Shown piece after piece: positions 55,775 through 63,539 of a stretch of DNA of 64,000 nucleotides. A program made the position numbers and the translations under genes. Within the stretch, counting starts at the first letter, position 1; the number at the start of each line of letters is the position of its first letter. This DNA is from Halomarina halobia (GTDB lineage Archaea; Halobacteriota; Halobacteria; Halobacteriales; Haloarculaceae). A model generated the notes under the pieces. That model was not told the origin of the DNA, searched no databases, and saw only the letters and a program-made list of their open reading frames with translations. Location of the stretch: NCBI RefSeq assembly GCF_029338575.1, contig NZ_CP119992.1:186001-250000 (forward strand), written 5' to 3'.

Positions 55775-57027
55775 GGCTGGTACTCCCAGTCCTCGACGGA
55801 TACCGTTTCCCCCTCGGGGATCCCCTCGCGCGACTCGGGGACGACCACCCAGCCGTCGGCCAGCGCGACCGACGAGAGGACGCCCGACCCGCTCGCGCGC
55901 GTCGGGGTCGCCTCGAGTCCGTCGCCGGTCTCCTCCGTCCGCACCCGAACGAAGGTCCGGACGCCGGGCTCGCTCCTGATCTTGCGCGTCAGACGGGCCT
56001 CGCGGGTCGGGAGGGGCGACTCGGGGAGGTGTCCGACGTACTTCAGGAGCGGGCGGAGGAACTGCACGGCGTTGACGATGCAGGCGACGGGGTAGCCCGG
56101 CAGCATGACGATCGGCGTGTCGTGGACGACCCCGAGCGCGCAGGGGTGGCCGGGCTTCAGCGCGACGCCGTGGACGAGCACCTCGCCCAGCCCGTCTACC
56201 ACCTCCGGGAGGTGGTCGCGCGCGCCGACGGAGGAGCCGCCGGTCGTCACGATCACGTCCTTCGTGAGGTCGCGCTCGATCGCCGCCCGGAGCGCCTCGG
56301 GGTCGTCGGTGACGACCTCGCGGTAGGTCGCCCGGCCGCCCCACGCCTCGACGTATCGCGAGACGGTGAGGCCGTTCGTCTCGACCACCTCGCCGGGGGC
56401 GGGGTCGCGCTGGACGAGTTCCTCGCCGGTCGGAAGCACGCCGACCGTGGGCCGGTCGTACACCTCGACCGCCCGGACGCCGGTGGATTTGAGGAGGCCG
56501 AGATCCGAGGGCCGGAGCCGGTGGCCCGGCTCGTAGAGCCGCTGCCCCGACGCCACGTCCTCGCCGACCGGACCGACGTTCTCGCCCTCCGCGAGGGCGT
56601 CGAAGACCTCGACCTCGCCGTCGACCTCTATGTCGTCGTCCTTCCGCTCGGTTCCGCTTCCCGGGACGCGCTCGGTGTGCTCGACCATCACCACCGCGTC
56701 AGCGCCCGGCGGGAGGGCGCTGCCCGTGTGGACGCGGGCGGCCTCGCCGGGGCCCACCTCGTCTCCCGCCTCCCGGAGGACGGCGGGCGAGCGATCGCTC
56801 GCGCCGAAGGTGTCCGAGGCGCGCACGGCGTAGCCGTCCATCGCGGCGCGGGCGTAGTGGGGAACGTCGCGCTCGGCGGCGACCGGCGCGGCGAGCGCCC
56901 GGCTGGTCGCCCGTTCGATGGGAACCCGATCCGTGCGGTCGTGCGGCGTCGCCGCGGCGAGCAGCCGCTCGCGCGCCGCTGCCACCCGGGTCACCGACTT
57001 GAACCCGGACTCGCTTACGTCTGTCAT
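55771..57027 (-). CDS. moeA1: MoeA molybdopterin molybdenumtransferase
   Basis: The 418-residue protein inserts molybdenum or tungsten into the molybdopterin cofactor. It has VPHYARAAMDGYAVRASDTF (about 59-78), SALPPGADAVVMVEHTERVP and IVTTGGSSVGARDHLPEVVD (about 253-272). A TATA-like element at about 57050-57057 supports a leaderless start. Its 3' end overlaps moeA2 by 4 bases, so the two proteins are made from one operon. Confidence 0.93.
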   Translation of the reverse strand: MTDVSESGFKSVTRVAAARERLLAAATPHDRTDRVPIERATSRALAAPVAAERDVPHYARAAMDGYAVRASDTFGASDRSPAVLREAGDEVGPGEAARVHTGSALPPGADAVVMVEHTERVPGSGTERKDDDIEVDGEVEVFDALAEGENVGPVGEDVASGQRLYEPGHRLRPSDLGLLKSTGVRAVEVYDRPTVGVLPTGEELVQRDPAPGEVVETNGLTVSRYVEAWGGRATYREVVTDDPEALRAAIERDLTKDVIVTTGGSSVGARDHLPEVVDGLGEVLVHGVALKPGHPCALGVVHDTPIVMLPGYPVACIVNAVQFLRPLLKYVGHLPESPLPTREARLTRKIRSEPGVRTFVRVRTEETGDGLEATPTRASGSGVLSSVALADGWVVVPESREGIPEGETVSVEDWEYQP

Positions 57028-57149
57028 ACGCTCACGTTCGTCCCCCGCGGTAAAAGCGTCGGCCATCGCGCGGTCGCCGCGCGGTGCGCCACCGCCCCTC
57101 GCCGACCGTGACCGGGGGGTTTTTCGCGCTCGCGTGAGTATCTCCGGGT

Positions 57150-57506
57150 ATGTCTGCCCTGCGAGACGCGTTGCGGGACCTCCCGGACGCGGTGTTCGCG
57201 GACCTGTTGGAGTCCGAGGACGCCTACCTCGTGGTCGTCGACCTTCCGGGCGCGACCGCCGACACGGTCGACGCGCGCGTCGACGACGGAACGCTGCGAC
57301 TCGAAGTCCAGCGCGAGAAGGACCTGCCGGCCGAGTTCCGCTACCTGCGGGAGAACCGCTCGCTCTTTCTCGACGCGGAACTCCGCCTCCCGCCCGACGC
57401 GACCGGGAAGGGGGCCGAGGCCACCATCAAACGCGGGGTGCTCGAACTCACGCTGCCGAAGACGTCGACCGCGCCGGACGAGTCGATCCCCGTGACGGAT
57501 GGGTAG
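57150..57506 (+). CDS. Hsp20/alpha-crystallin-like small heat-shock protein
   Basis: The 118-residue protein shows the alpha-crystallin pattern: AYLVVVDLPGATADTVDARV (about 24-43), and the late TIKRGVLELTLPK (about 91-103) resembling the conserved GVLxxxxPK. It lacks the usual IxI C-terminal tail. It prevents protein aggregation. The UbiB gene follows after 6 bases, so they probably share a transcript. Confidence 0.78.
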   Translation: MSALRDALRDLPDAVFADLLESEDAYLVVVDLPGATADTVDARVDDGTLRLEVQREKDLPAEFRYLRENRSLFLDAELRLPPDATGKGAEATIKRGVLELTLPKTSTAPDESIPVTDG

Positions 57507-57512
57507 GGTGAC

Positions 57513-59351
57513 GTGACGGTACGCGCCTACCGGCGCTTCTTCGTCGTCGCGTGGCAGTTCCTGCCCGTCCTCCTCGCGTACGCCCGCGACCGCCGGCGCT
57601 TCCTGCTGTTCGGTCCCTCCAGGCAGGTCTCGCCGGCGACCCGGCGACGCCGCGCGCGGGCGCTGCTCGAGTCGATGCTCACGCTCGGACCGACGTTCAT
57701 CAAGCTCGGCCAGCTGCTCTCCACGCGGCCGGACATCCTCCCGCCGGAGTACGTCGAGGAGTTCGCCACGCTCCAGGACGAGGTCCCGCCCGCGCCGTGG
57801 CTCGAGGCGCGGCGGGTGATCGAGGAGGAACTCGGCCCCCCGGAGGAGGTCTTCGACGACTTCGACACCGACGCCATCAGCGGCGCGAGCCTCGGGCAGG
57901 TGTACGTGGCGCGCTGCGAGGGCGAGCGGGTCGCGGTGAAGGTCCGGCGGCCGAACATCGAGGCGCTCGTCGAGGCCGACCTCCGCGTCATCAAGTTCTC
58001 GCTCCCCCTCCTGATGCGGTTCGTCGGCGAGGCGCAGTCGTTCTCGCTGGAGACGCTCGCCGACGAGTTCGCCGCCGTCATCCGCGAGGAGATGGACTAC
58101 GACCGCGAGGCGCGGATGCTCGAGGAGATCCGGTCGAACTTCACCGACAACCCGACGATCCGCATCCCGGCGGTGATCGAGGAGCGGTCGACCGACCGCG
58201 TGCTCACCATGGAGTTCCTCGGGGGGACGAAGATCTCGGAGGTCGACGACATCGACGCGCTCGGGGTCGATCGGACGGGCCTCGCCGAGAACCTCCAGCG
58301 CATCTACCTCCAGATGATCATCGACGACGGCGTCTTCCACGCCGACCCTCACCCCGGTAACCTCGCGGTGCAGGACGACGGTACGCTCGTCTTCTACGAC
58401 TTCGGGATGAGCGGGCGCGTCCCGCCGTACGTCCAGGACAGGATCGTCGAGTTCTACGTCGGCATCGCGAACCAGGACATCGACGCCATCCTCGACGCGC
58501 TCATCGAGATGGGGACGCTGTCGCCCGAGGCGGACCGCGACACGATGGGGAGCGTGATGGAACTCGCCATCGCGGACGTGCGCGGCGAGCAGATCGAGCA
58601 GTACCGCGTCCAGCAGATCGTGAGCCAGGTCGAGGACACCATCTACGAGTTCCCCCTGCGACTCCCGCCGAACCTCGCGCTCGTGCTGCGCGTCGCCACG
58701 GTGGTCGAGGGGGTGTGCGTCACCCTCGATCCGCGGTTCGACTTCATCGAGGTGGCGACGAGCTACCTCCGCGAGCGGGGCTACATGGAAGCGGGGATCC
58801 AGCAGTTCGTCGAGGACCGGGTCGAGGAGGTCAACGAGGCGACCCAGTCGATCGTTCGCGTGCCCCCGAAACTGGAGCGGACGCTCGACCGACTGGAGCG
58901 GAACAACGTCGCCGTCCGCGCCCGGATCGAGGACTCGAATCAGGTCGTCGATCGGCTGGCGAGGCGGCTCGTCCTCGGTCTCCTCCTCGCCGCGCTCACG
59001 CTCTCGACGACGCTCGCGTACACGCAGGCGGCCGACGAGGCCGCCGCGGTCGGCGGCGCGCTCGCGCTCCTCACCGCCTTCCTCCTCTACCGGTCGTTCC
59101 GGACGCCCAGGGGGATCCGCGCGCAACCGCAGTTCACCAGGCAGAACCTCCGCCAGCGCGGGGTGAGCGGTCTCGACGGGACGGGCGAGCCGTCGGCCGG
59201 AGGGAGCAGTCGGACGGACGGATCGCGCGAGGGGAGCACGACCGTCGGGCCGGCCGAATCGGACGAAGCGTCCGGGTGGGGCGACGCCGGCGGCGCTCGT
59301 GACGCCGGCCGGGACGGACGCGTCGCCGATCGGACCGGGGTCGAGGAGTAG
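57513..59351 (+). CDS. ABC1/UbiB-type atypical kinase
   Basis: The 612-residue protein has the KxGQ motif FIKLGQLLSTRPDILPPEYV (about 62-81), the invariant ASLGQVYVARCEGERVAVKV (about 128-147), the catalytic-loop HADPHPGNLAV and DFG in VFYDFGMSGRV. Two C-terminal helices (about 486-530) would anchor it in the membrane; a charged tail follows. UbiB proteins act in quinone or isoprenoid metabolism. GTG 57513 is the start, with no better ATG nearby. Confidence 0.92.
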   Translation: MTVRAYRRFFVVAWQFLPVLLAYARDRRRFLLFGPSRQVSPATRRRRARALLESMLTLGPTFIKLGQLLSTRPDILPPEYVEEFATLQDEVPPAPWLEARRVIEEELGPPEEVFDDFDTDAISGASLGQVYVARCEGERVAVKVRRPNIEALVEADLRVIKFSLPLLMRFVGEAQSFSLETLADEFAAVIREEMDYDREARMLEEIRSNFTDNPTIRIPAVIEERSTDRVLTMEFLGGTKISEVDDIDALGVDRTGLAENLQRIYLQMIIDDGVFHADPHPGNLAVQDDGTLVFYDFGMSGRVPPYVQDRIVEFYVGIANQDIDAILDALIEMGTLSPEADRDTMGSVMELAIADVRGEQIEQYRVQQIVSQVEDTIYEFPLRLPPNLALVLRVATVVEGVCVTLDPRFDFIEVATSYLRERGYMEAGIQQFVEDRVEEVNEATQSIVRVPPKLERTLDRLERNNVAVRARIEDSNQVVDRLARRLVLGLLLAALTLSTTLAYTQAADEAAAVGGALALLTAFLLYRSFRTPRGIRAQPQFTRQNLRQRGVSGLDGTGEPSAGGSSRTDGSREGSTTVGPAESDEASGWGDAGGARDAGRDGRVADRTGVEE

Positions 59352-59399
59352 ACGAGCGAGATGGGCCACAGCCATTAGGCCCCTCGGCGAACGCCGCGC

Positions 59400-60467
59400 A
59401 TGGACATCGAACCGTTCGCGCTGGAGCGGTGGTTCGCGCGCGTCGAACACGAGGCCGACGTCATGCTCGCGGAGAGCGGCGTCCGAAGCCTCCCCGCCTC
59501 GCGCTTCGACACCGATCCGGGCGAGTTGGGGTACGTCATCCCGACGAACGGCGAGCCCGCGTTCCGCGCCGACGTGGCCGCCGAGTACGGCCGCGAGGCG
59601 GACGACGTGCTCTTCACCTGCGGCGCGCAGGAGGCGAACCTGCTCGCCTTCCTCTCGCTGCTGAACGAGGGCGAGCACGCCGTCGTCGTCACGCCGACCT
59701 ACCAGTCGCTGCGCTCGCTCCCCGACGCGGTTGGCGAGACGACGACGGTCGACCTCGAACCGCCCGCTTGGGACCTCGACCTCGACGCCGTGGCGGACGC
59801 GATCCGCCCGGAGACGACGCTCCTCGTACTCAACAACCCGAACAACCCGACCGGCCGCTACCTCTCCGCAGAAACGGTCCGGGCGCTCTACGACCTCGCG
59901 GCCGACGCCAGCGCGTACCTCCTCTGCGACGAGGTGTACCGGCTGCTGGCCGACGACCCCCTTCCGCCCGTCGCGAGCATGGGCGAGCGCGGCGTCAGCA
60001 CGACGAGCGTCACGAAGGCCTACGGGCTGGCGGGGCTGCGCTTCGGCTGGCTCTGCGGCCCGCCCGAGGTGGTGGGCGCGGCGTGGAACTGGAAGGACTA
60101 CACGACCATCTCGCCGTCCGCCGTCGGCCAGCACGTCGCCCGGCAGGCGTTCGACGCGAGGGATTCAATCCTCGCGGAGAACCGGGCGCTCGCCCGCGAG
60201 CACCGCGAACTGACCCGCGCGTTCGTCGAGCGCCACGGCCTCGACTGGTACGACCCGGTGGGCGTCAACGGCTTCATCACCGTCCCCGACGGGTTCGCCG
60301 CGGGCCGGTCGTTCTGCGAGCGCGTCGTCCGCGAGGAATCCGTCGTGCTTGCGCCGGGGGACGCCTTCGGCCAACCCGACTACTTCCGCCTCGGCTTCGG
60401 CCTCCCGACCGACGAACTGGAGGAGGGCCTCGCCAGGCTCGACGACTTTATGCAGAGACACGCATAA
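59400..60467 (+). CDS. class I/II PLP-dependent aminotransferase
   Basis: The 355-residue protein has the PLP-binding Lys in TSVTKAYGLAGLRFGWL (about 203-219), the LVLNNPNNPTGRYLS motif (about 144-158) and LLCDEVYRLL. It transfers amino groups; the specific substrate (aromatic amino acid, capreomycidine-like or other) is unknown. No pathway partner is adjacent. The upstream UbiB end is 48 bases away. Confidence 0.88.
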   Translation: MDIEPFALERWFARVEHEADVMLAESGVRSLPASRFDTDPGELGYVIPTNGEPAFRADVAAEYGREADDVLFTCGAQEANLLAFLSLLNEGEHAVVVTPTYQSLRSLPDAVGETTTVDLEPPAWDLDLDAVADAIRPETTLLVLNNPNNPTGRYLSAETVRALYDLAADASAYLLCDEVYRLLADDPLPPVASMGERGVSTTSVTKAYGLAGLRFGWLCGPPEVVGAAWNWKDYTTISPSAVGQHVARQAFDARDSILAENRALAREHRELTRAFVERHGLDWYDPVGVNGFITVPDGFAAGRSFCERVVREESVVLAPGDAFGQPDYFRLGFGLPTDELEEGLARLDDFMQRHA

Positions 60468-60619
60468 CGTTCCCCTCTCGGTCCCTCTCCGACACGCCGC
60501 CCCGACATCTCCGGGTCGGATACTCCCCGGAATGGTCGCGTCCACGCCCGGGTTCGTGGTCGGTGTTGCAGGAATAATCATGGTGAACCCTTTAGCGGGT
60601 CGCCGTCGTACCCGTATCG

Positions 60620-60976
60620 ATGCTCGTCCACCTACACCAGTACCAGCACGAACAGGTCCAGGAGGGACGCCGGACGGCCGGCGAGTCCCAGACCGAGGAC
60701 TCGGTGAACAAGGACGCCGAGGAGTACTTCGGCGAGAGTATGGCCGATCTCGACGTCGAGACGTGGGAGACCGTCGAGTACGAGGGCGATCCGATACAGC
60801 GTCGGACGGTCACCCTCGACGAGGTCGCCGCCATCTCGGTCCCGCGGGAACCGGCGGAGGACGACGACCCCGACCTCCCCGGACGGACGCTCCAGGTCCG
60901 CACGGGCGGCGGCGAGACGTTCATCCCGCAGGCCGAGATCGTCGAGGTGCAGGACGCGACCCCCGAAGAGGGCTGA
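60620..60976 (+). CDS. hypothetical protein (118 aa)
   Basis: The protein has a polar, Gln/His-rich N-terminus (HQYQHEQVQEGRRTAGESQT), a middle acidic segment (EEYFGESMADLDVETWETVE) and a beta-rich end (TLQVRTGGGETFIPQAEIVE). The end may be a small beta-domain. No motif was recognised. A TATA-like element near 60586-60594 supports the start. Confidence 0.6.
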   Translation: MLVHLHQYQHEQVQEGRRTAGESQTEDSVNKDAEEYFGESMADLDVETWETVEYEGDPIQRRTVTLDEVAAISVPREPAEDDDPDLPGRTLQVRTGGGETFIPQAEIVEVQDATPEEG

Positions 60977-61087
60977 AATCGGGACCGTCACGTCCACCGG
61001 GTGACCGGACGACCGCCCCCGTCGCGGAGCGGTTCGCCCGGACAGATGCGTTCCCCGACATCCCGCGCGGAGTTCTGACGCGAGCGT

Positions 61088-61191
61088 CCGCGAGCGAAGC
61101 GAGCGGTTCACCGGGCGCGAACGGAGTGAGCGCCCGGCGTTTTTAGTCCAGGTTTTTCGAGGAGGGGTGCGCGACCGAAAGGAGCGCACCC
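61088..61191. repeat. three related hairpins upstream of aIF5A
   Basis: Three inverted repeats share the form GCGA-nCG-nAn-GAGC: 61088-61106 (CCGCGAGCGAAGCGAGCGG), 61111-61137 (arms CCGGGCGC/GCGCCCGG) and 61165-61191 (arms GGGTGCGC/GCGCACCC). The motif resembles the GCGAACGGAGTGAGC hairpins found widely in haloarchaeal intergenic DNA. They may be terminators or mRNA ends. Confidence 0.65.
61111..61145 (+). terminator. hairpin followed by T-run
   Basis: An 8-base stem (CCGGGCGC at 61111-61118, GCGCCCGG at 61130-61137) with an 11-base loop is followed by CGTTTTTA. This is a plausible transcription end for the 60620 gene and insulates the aIF5A promoter. Confidence 0.55.
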
Positions 61192-61218
61192 GACGAAGAA
61201 AAAAGTGGTTTCGCACCG

Positions 61219-61226
61219 TTTATACT
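61219..61226 (+). promoter_or_regulatory. TATA box of aIF5A
   Basis: TTTATACT at 61219-61226 is centred about 27 bases before the ATG at 61249, so the aIF5A mRNA is predicted to be leaderless. The whole aIF5A-agmatinase transcript would start here. Confidence 0.7.
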
Positions 61227-61248
61227 GCCAGCCCGGATAGCCGCACGC

Positions 61249-61623
61249 ATGGCGAAACAGCAGACAGAGGTGCGCGACCTGCAGGAGGGCAGTTACGTCA
61301 TGATCGAGGACACCCCCTGCGTCATCAACTCCTACAGCACGGCCAAGCCCGGCAAGCACGGGAGCGCCAAGGCTCGCGTCGAGGGGAAGGGCGTCTTCGA
61401 CAGCAAGAAGCGCAACTTCACCCAGCCCGTCGACGCCAAGGTGTGGGTCCCCATCATCGATCGCAAGCAGGGGCAGGTGATCAACGTCGACGGGAACGAC
61501 ATGCAGGTGATGGACCTGGAGACCTACGAGACGATCACCATGCGCGTCCCCGACGGCGTCGATCCGTCCTCGAACGACGAGATCGAGTACCTCCAGTACG
61601 AGGGCCAGCGAAAGATCGTATAG
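61249..61623 (+). CDS. eif5A: translation factor aIF5A
   Basis: The 124-residue protein is archaeal IF5A. It stimulates translation at difficult sequences once its Lys36 is converted to hypusine or deoxyhypusine; this Lys lies in [14 protein letters not shown] (about 33-46). The N-terminal SH3-like and C-terminal OB-fold domains are both complete. The agmatinase ATG directly follows its stop, so the two genes are one operon. Confidence 0.96.
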   Translation: MAKQQTEVRDLQEGSYVMIEDTPCVINSYSTAKPGKHGSAKARVEGKGVFDSKKRNFTQPVDAKVWVPIIDRKQGQVINVDGNDMQVMDLETYETITMRVPDGVDPSSNDEIEYLQYEGQRKIV

Positions 61624-62460
61624 ATGTTTCCCGGGGCGCGCGCCGATCGTGACGGAGCCGACTACGTCGTCCTCGGTGCGCCCCTCGACGTCTCCACGTC
61701 GTTTCAACCCGGGACCCGGTTCGGTCCCGACCGCGTGCGGACCTTCTCCCGCACGTTCGACGACTTCGACCACCTGACAGCGGCGCACTTCACCGACCTG
61801 GGCGTTCACGACGCGGGCGACCTCCGCGCCTGGGACGACGCCGCGGAGTACCTCGACTTCCTCGAAGGGTCGCTCTCCGACGTGTGCGCCGACGGCGCGG
61901 TCCCCCTCCTGCTCGGCGGCGAGCACACCGTCTCGATCGCGGGCGTCCGGGCCTGCGACCCCGCGACGGTCGTCGTCCTCGACGCCCACCTCGACCTGCG
62001 CCGCGAGTACGACGGCAACCCGCTCAGCCACTCGACGGTCGTCCGCCACGCGCTCGAGGTCGCGGACCGCGCCGCGATCGTCGGCGCGCGGACCGGCAGC
62101 GAGGCCGAGTGGGAGCGGGCCGGGGCGGACGACGTGACGGTCGTCCCGCCGGAGGCGGCCGGCGAGTGGGAACCGGCGGTCGAGGGGCCGGTCTACCTGA
62201 GCGTCGACGTCGACGCCGCCGACCCCGCCTACGCGCCGGGGACGGGCACGATGGAGCCGTTCGGGTTGACGCCCCGCGAGATGCACCGGATCGTCAGGGC
62301 GCTCGCGCCCGACTGCGTCGGGTTCGACATCGTCGAGGTGAACGACCGCGACGACGGGCAGGCCGCGACGCTCGCCGGAAAGCTCCTCCGGGCGTTCGTC
62401 TTCGCGCACGCGAGCGCGGCCGGGAGGGCGGGGACGGGCGACCACGGGACGGACGCGTAG
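61624..62460 (+). CDS. speB: agmatinase (ureohydrolase family)
   Basis: The 278-residue protein has the three metal/active-site motifs of the family: LLGGEHTVS (about 97-105), VVVLDAHLDLRREYDGNPLS (about 117-136) and VDVDAADPAYAPGTGTMEPF (about 197-216). It hydrolyses agmatine or a related guanidine compound. In haloarchaea this activity is used to make the hypusine precursor, which agrees with aIF5A immediately upstream and deoxyhypusine synthase downstream. Confidence 0.93.
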   Translation: MFPGARADRDGADYVVLGAPLDVSTSFQPGTRFGPDRVRTFSRTFDDFDHLTAAHFTDLGVHDAGDLRAWDDAAEYLDFLEGSLSDVCADGAVPLLLGGEHTVSIAGVRACDPATVVVLDAHLDLRREYDGNPLSHSTVVRHALEVADRAAIVGARTGSEAEWERAGADDVTVVPPEAAGEWEPAVEGPVYLSVDVDAADPAYAPGTGTMEPFGLTPREMHRIVRALAPDCVGFDIVEVNDRDDGQAATLAGKLLRAFVFAHASAAGRAGTGDHGTDA

Positions 62461-62520
62461 CTCGTCGGCGTCGTACGTCGCGGATCGAACGCTCAAAACC
62501 GAGTCGGCGGCGTCGAGCCG

Positions 62521-62628
62521 CTACGGCTTGACCCGCCGGACGACTCGCCGTGCTGTGCGCGTGATGCGCCGTTTCGTGCTGCGCGGCAGTCGTCGCCACG
62601 CGAAGAGCGCCTTCCTGAACTTACCCAT
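62521..62628 (-). CDS. short, very basic peptide with perfect Shine-Dalgarno
   Basis: The 35-residue peptide starts MGKFRKALFAWRRLPRSTKR and has 15 Lys/Arg and no Asp/Glu, the reverse of the usual acidic haloarchaeal composition. It is Arg-Val rich with repeated R-R pairs at the C-terminus. Upstream, AAGGAGGTGAT (plus-strand positions 62633-62643) is an 11-base perfect match to the 16S rRNA tail. It lies in the 264-base gap between agmatinase and the Nif3-like gene, on the other strand. It may bind RNA, membranes or acidic proteins. No family is recognised. Confidence 0.7.
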   Translation of the reverse strand: MGKFRKALFAWRRLPRSTKRRITRTARRVVRRVKP

Positions 62629-62632
62629 CGGA

Positions 62633-62704
62633 ATCACCTCCTTCGCGTCTCGACCCTGTCTCGACGACAGGTACTGTCGACAGTCGGCGGGAGGGTTCTT
62701 AGGG
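62633..62704 (-). promoter_or_regulatory. Shine-Dalgarno and palindromic promoter of the basic peptide
   Basis: The perfect Shine-Dalgarno is at 62633-62643. Behind it are overlapping palindromes: GACAG-GTA-CTGTC (62666-62678) and CTGTCGACAG (62674-62683). A TATA-like CCTAAGAAC (read on the minus strand) lies at 62697-62704, so transcription would start near 62672, on the palindromes. This is a typical place for a repressor. Confidence 0.6.
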
Positions 62705-62724
62705 GTGGCGGCCGACCTCCCGCC

Positions 62725-63486
62725 ATGAAGCTCTCTGCGCTCGTCGAGCGCCTCGACGACCGCCTGCGGACCGACGAGTACGCCGACGCGGACGCCAGCC
62801 CGAACGGGCTGCAGGTCGGCCCCGAGGAGGCCGAGGTCGAGCGCGTCGCGTTCGCGGTAGACGCCGCCGAGGCGACCGTCGAGGACGCCGTCGCGGCCGA
62901 CGCGGACCTGCTCGTCACCCACCACGGGCTGATCTGGGGCGGGATCGACCGCGTGACGGGACGCGAGTACCGACGCATCGCGCCGCTGATCGCGGGGGAC
63001 GCGGCGCTCTACGTCTCGCACCTCCCGCTCGACGGCCACCCGGAACTGGGCAACGCGGCGGGCCTCGCGGATCACCTCGGCCTCGTCGACCGGGAACCGT
63101 TCGGCGCGCTGGGGTCGGTCACGATCGGCCGGCGCGGACGGTTCGAGGAACCGCGCTCGGTCGAGTCGCTCCGCGACTCGCTCGACGCGCTCGAGGGGAG
63201 CGCCGGAACGCGGGTGTTCGACTTCGGTCCCGACGCGATCGAGTCGGTGGCGATCGTCACCGGGAGCGGCGCGGACTGGCTCGAGGAGGCGCGCGCGACG
63301 GGCGCGGACGCGTTCGTGACCGGCGAGGGGAAACAGCAGGTGTACCACGAGGCGCGCGAGGCGGGGGTGACCGTCCTCCTCGCGGGCCACTACGCGACCG
63401 AGACGGTCGGCGTGCGAGCGTTGCGGGCGCTGTGTGCGGAGTGGGGTCTGGAGACGACCTACCTCCCGCACCCGACGGGGCTGTAG
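62725..63486 (+). CDS. Nif3-like dinuclear-metal-centre protein
   Basis: The 253-residue protein has the Nif3 family motifs: DADLLVTHHGLIWGGIDRVT (about 57-76), with His-His metal ligands, DFGPDAIESVAIVTGSGADW in the middle, and the late VLLAGHYATETVGVRALRAL (about 216-235) with His and Glu ligands. It is a conserved protein of uncertain role (GTP cyclohydrolase I type 2-related annotations exist). It shares a promoter region divergently with the basic peptide. TATA at 62695-62703 supports the start. Confidence 0.9.
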   Translation: MKLSALVERLDDRLRTDEYADADASPNGLQVGPEEAEVERVAFAVDAAEATVEDAVAADADLLVTHHGLIWGGIDRVTGREYRRIAPLIAGDAALYVSHLPLDGHPELGNAAGLADHLGLVDREPFGALGSVTIGRRGRFEEPRSVESLRDSLDALEGSAGTRVFDFGPDAIESVAIVTGSGADWLEEARATGADAFVTGEGKQQVYHEAREAGVTVLLAGHYATETVGVRALRALCAEWGLETTYLPHPTGL

Positions 63487-63539
63487 CGCGGTCGCCTCGT
63501 TTCCCAGTATTCAAATCGTCGCCCCGCCGAGTGGCGGCA

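Noticed and set aside
57024..60134. 1036-codon open frame across moeA1, Hsp20, UbiB and the aminotransferase
   Set aside because: It is antisense to several recognised genes and has Arg/Glu-rich text without any domain.
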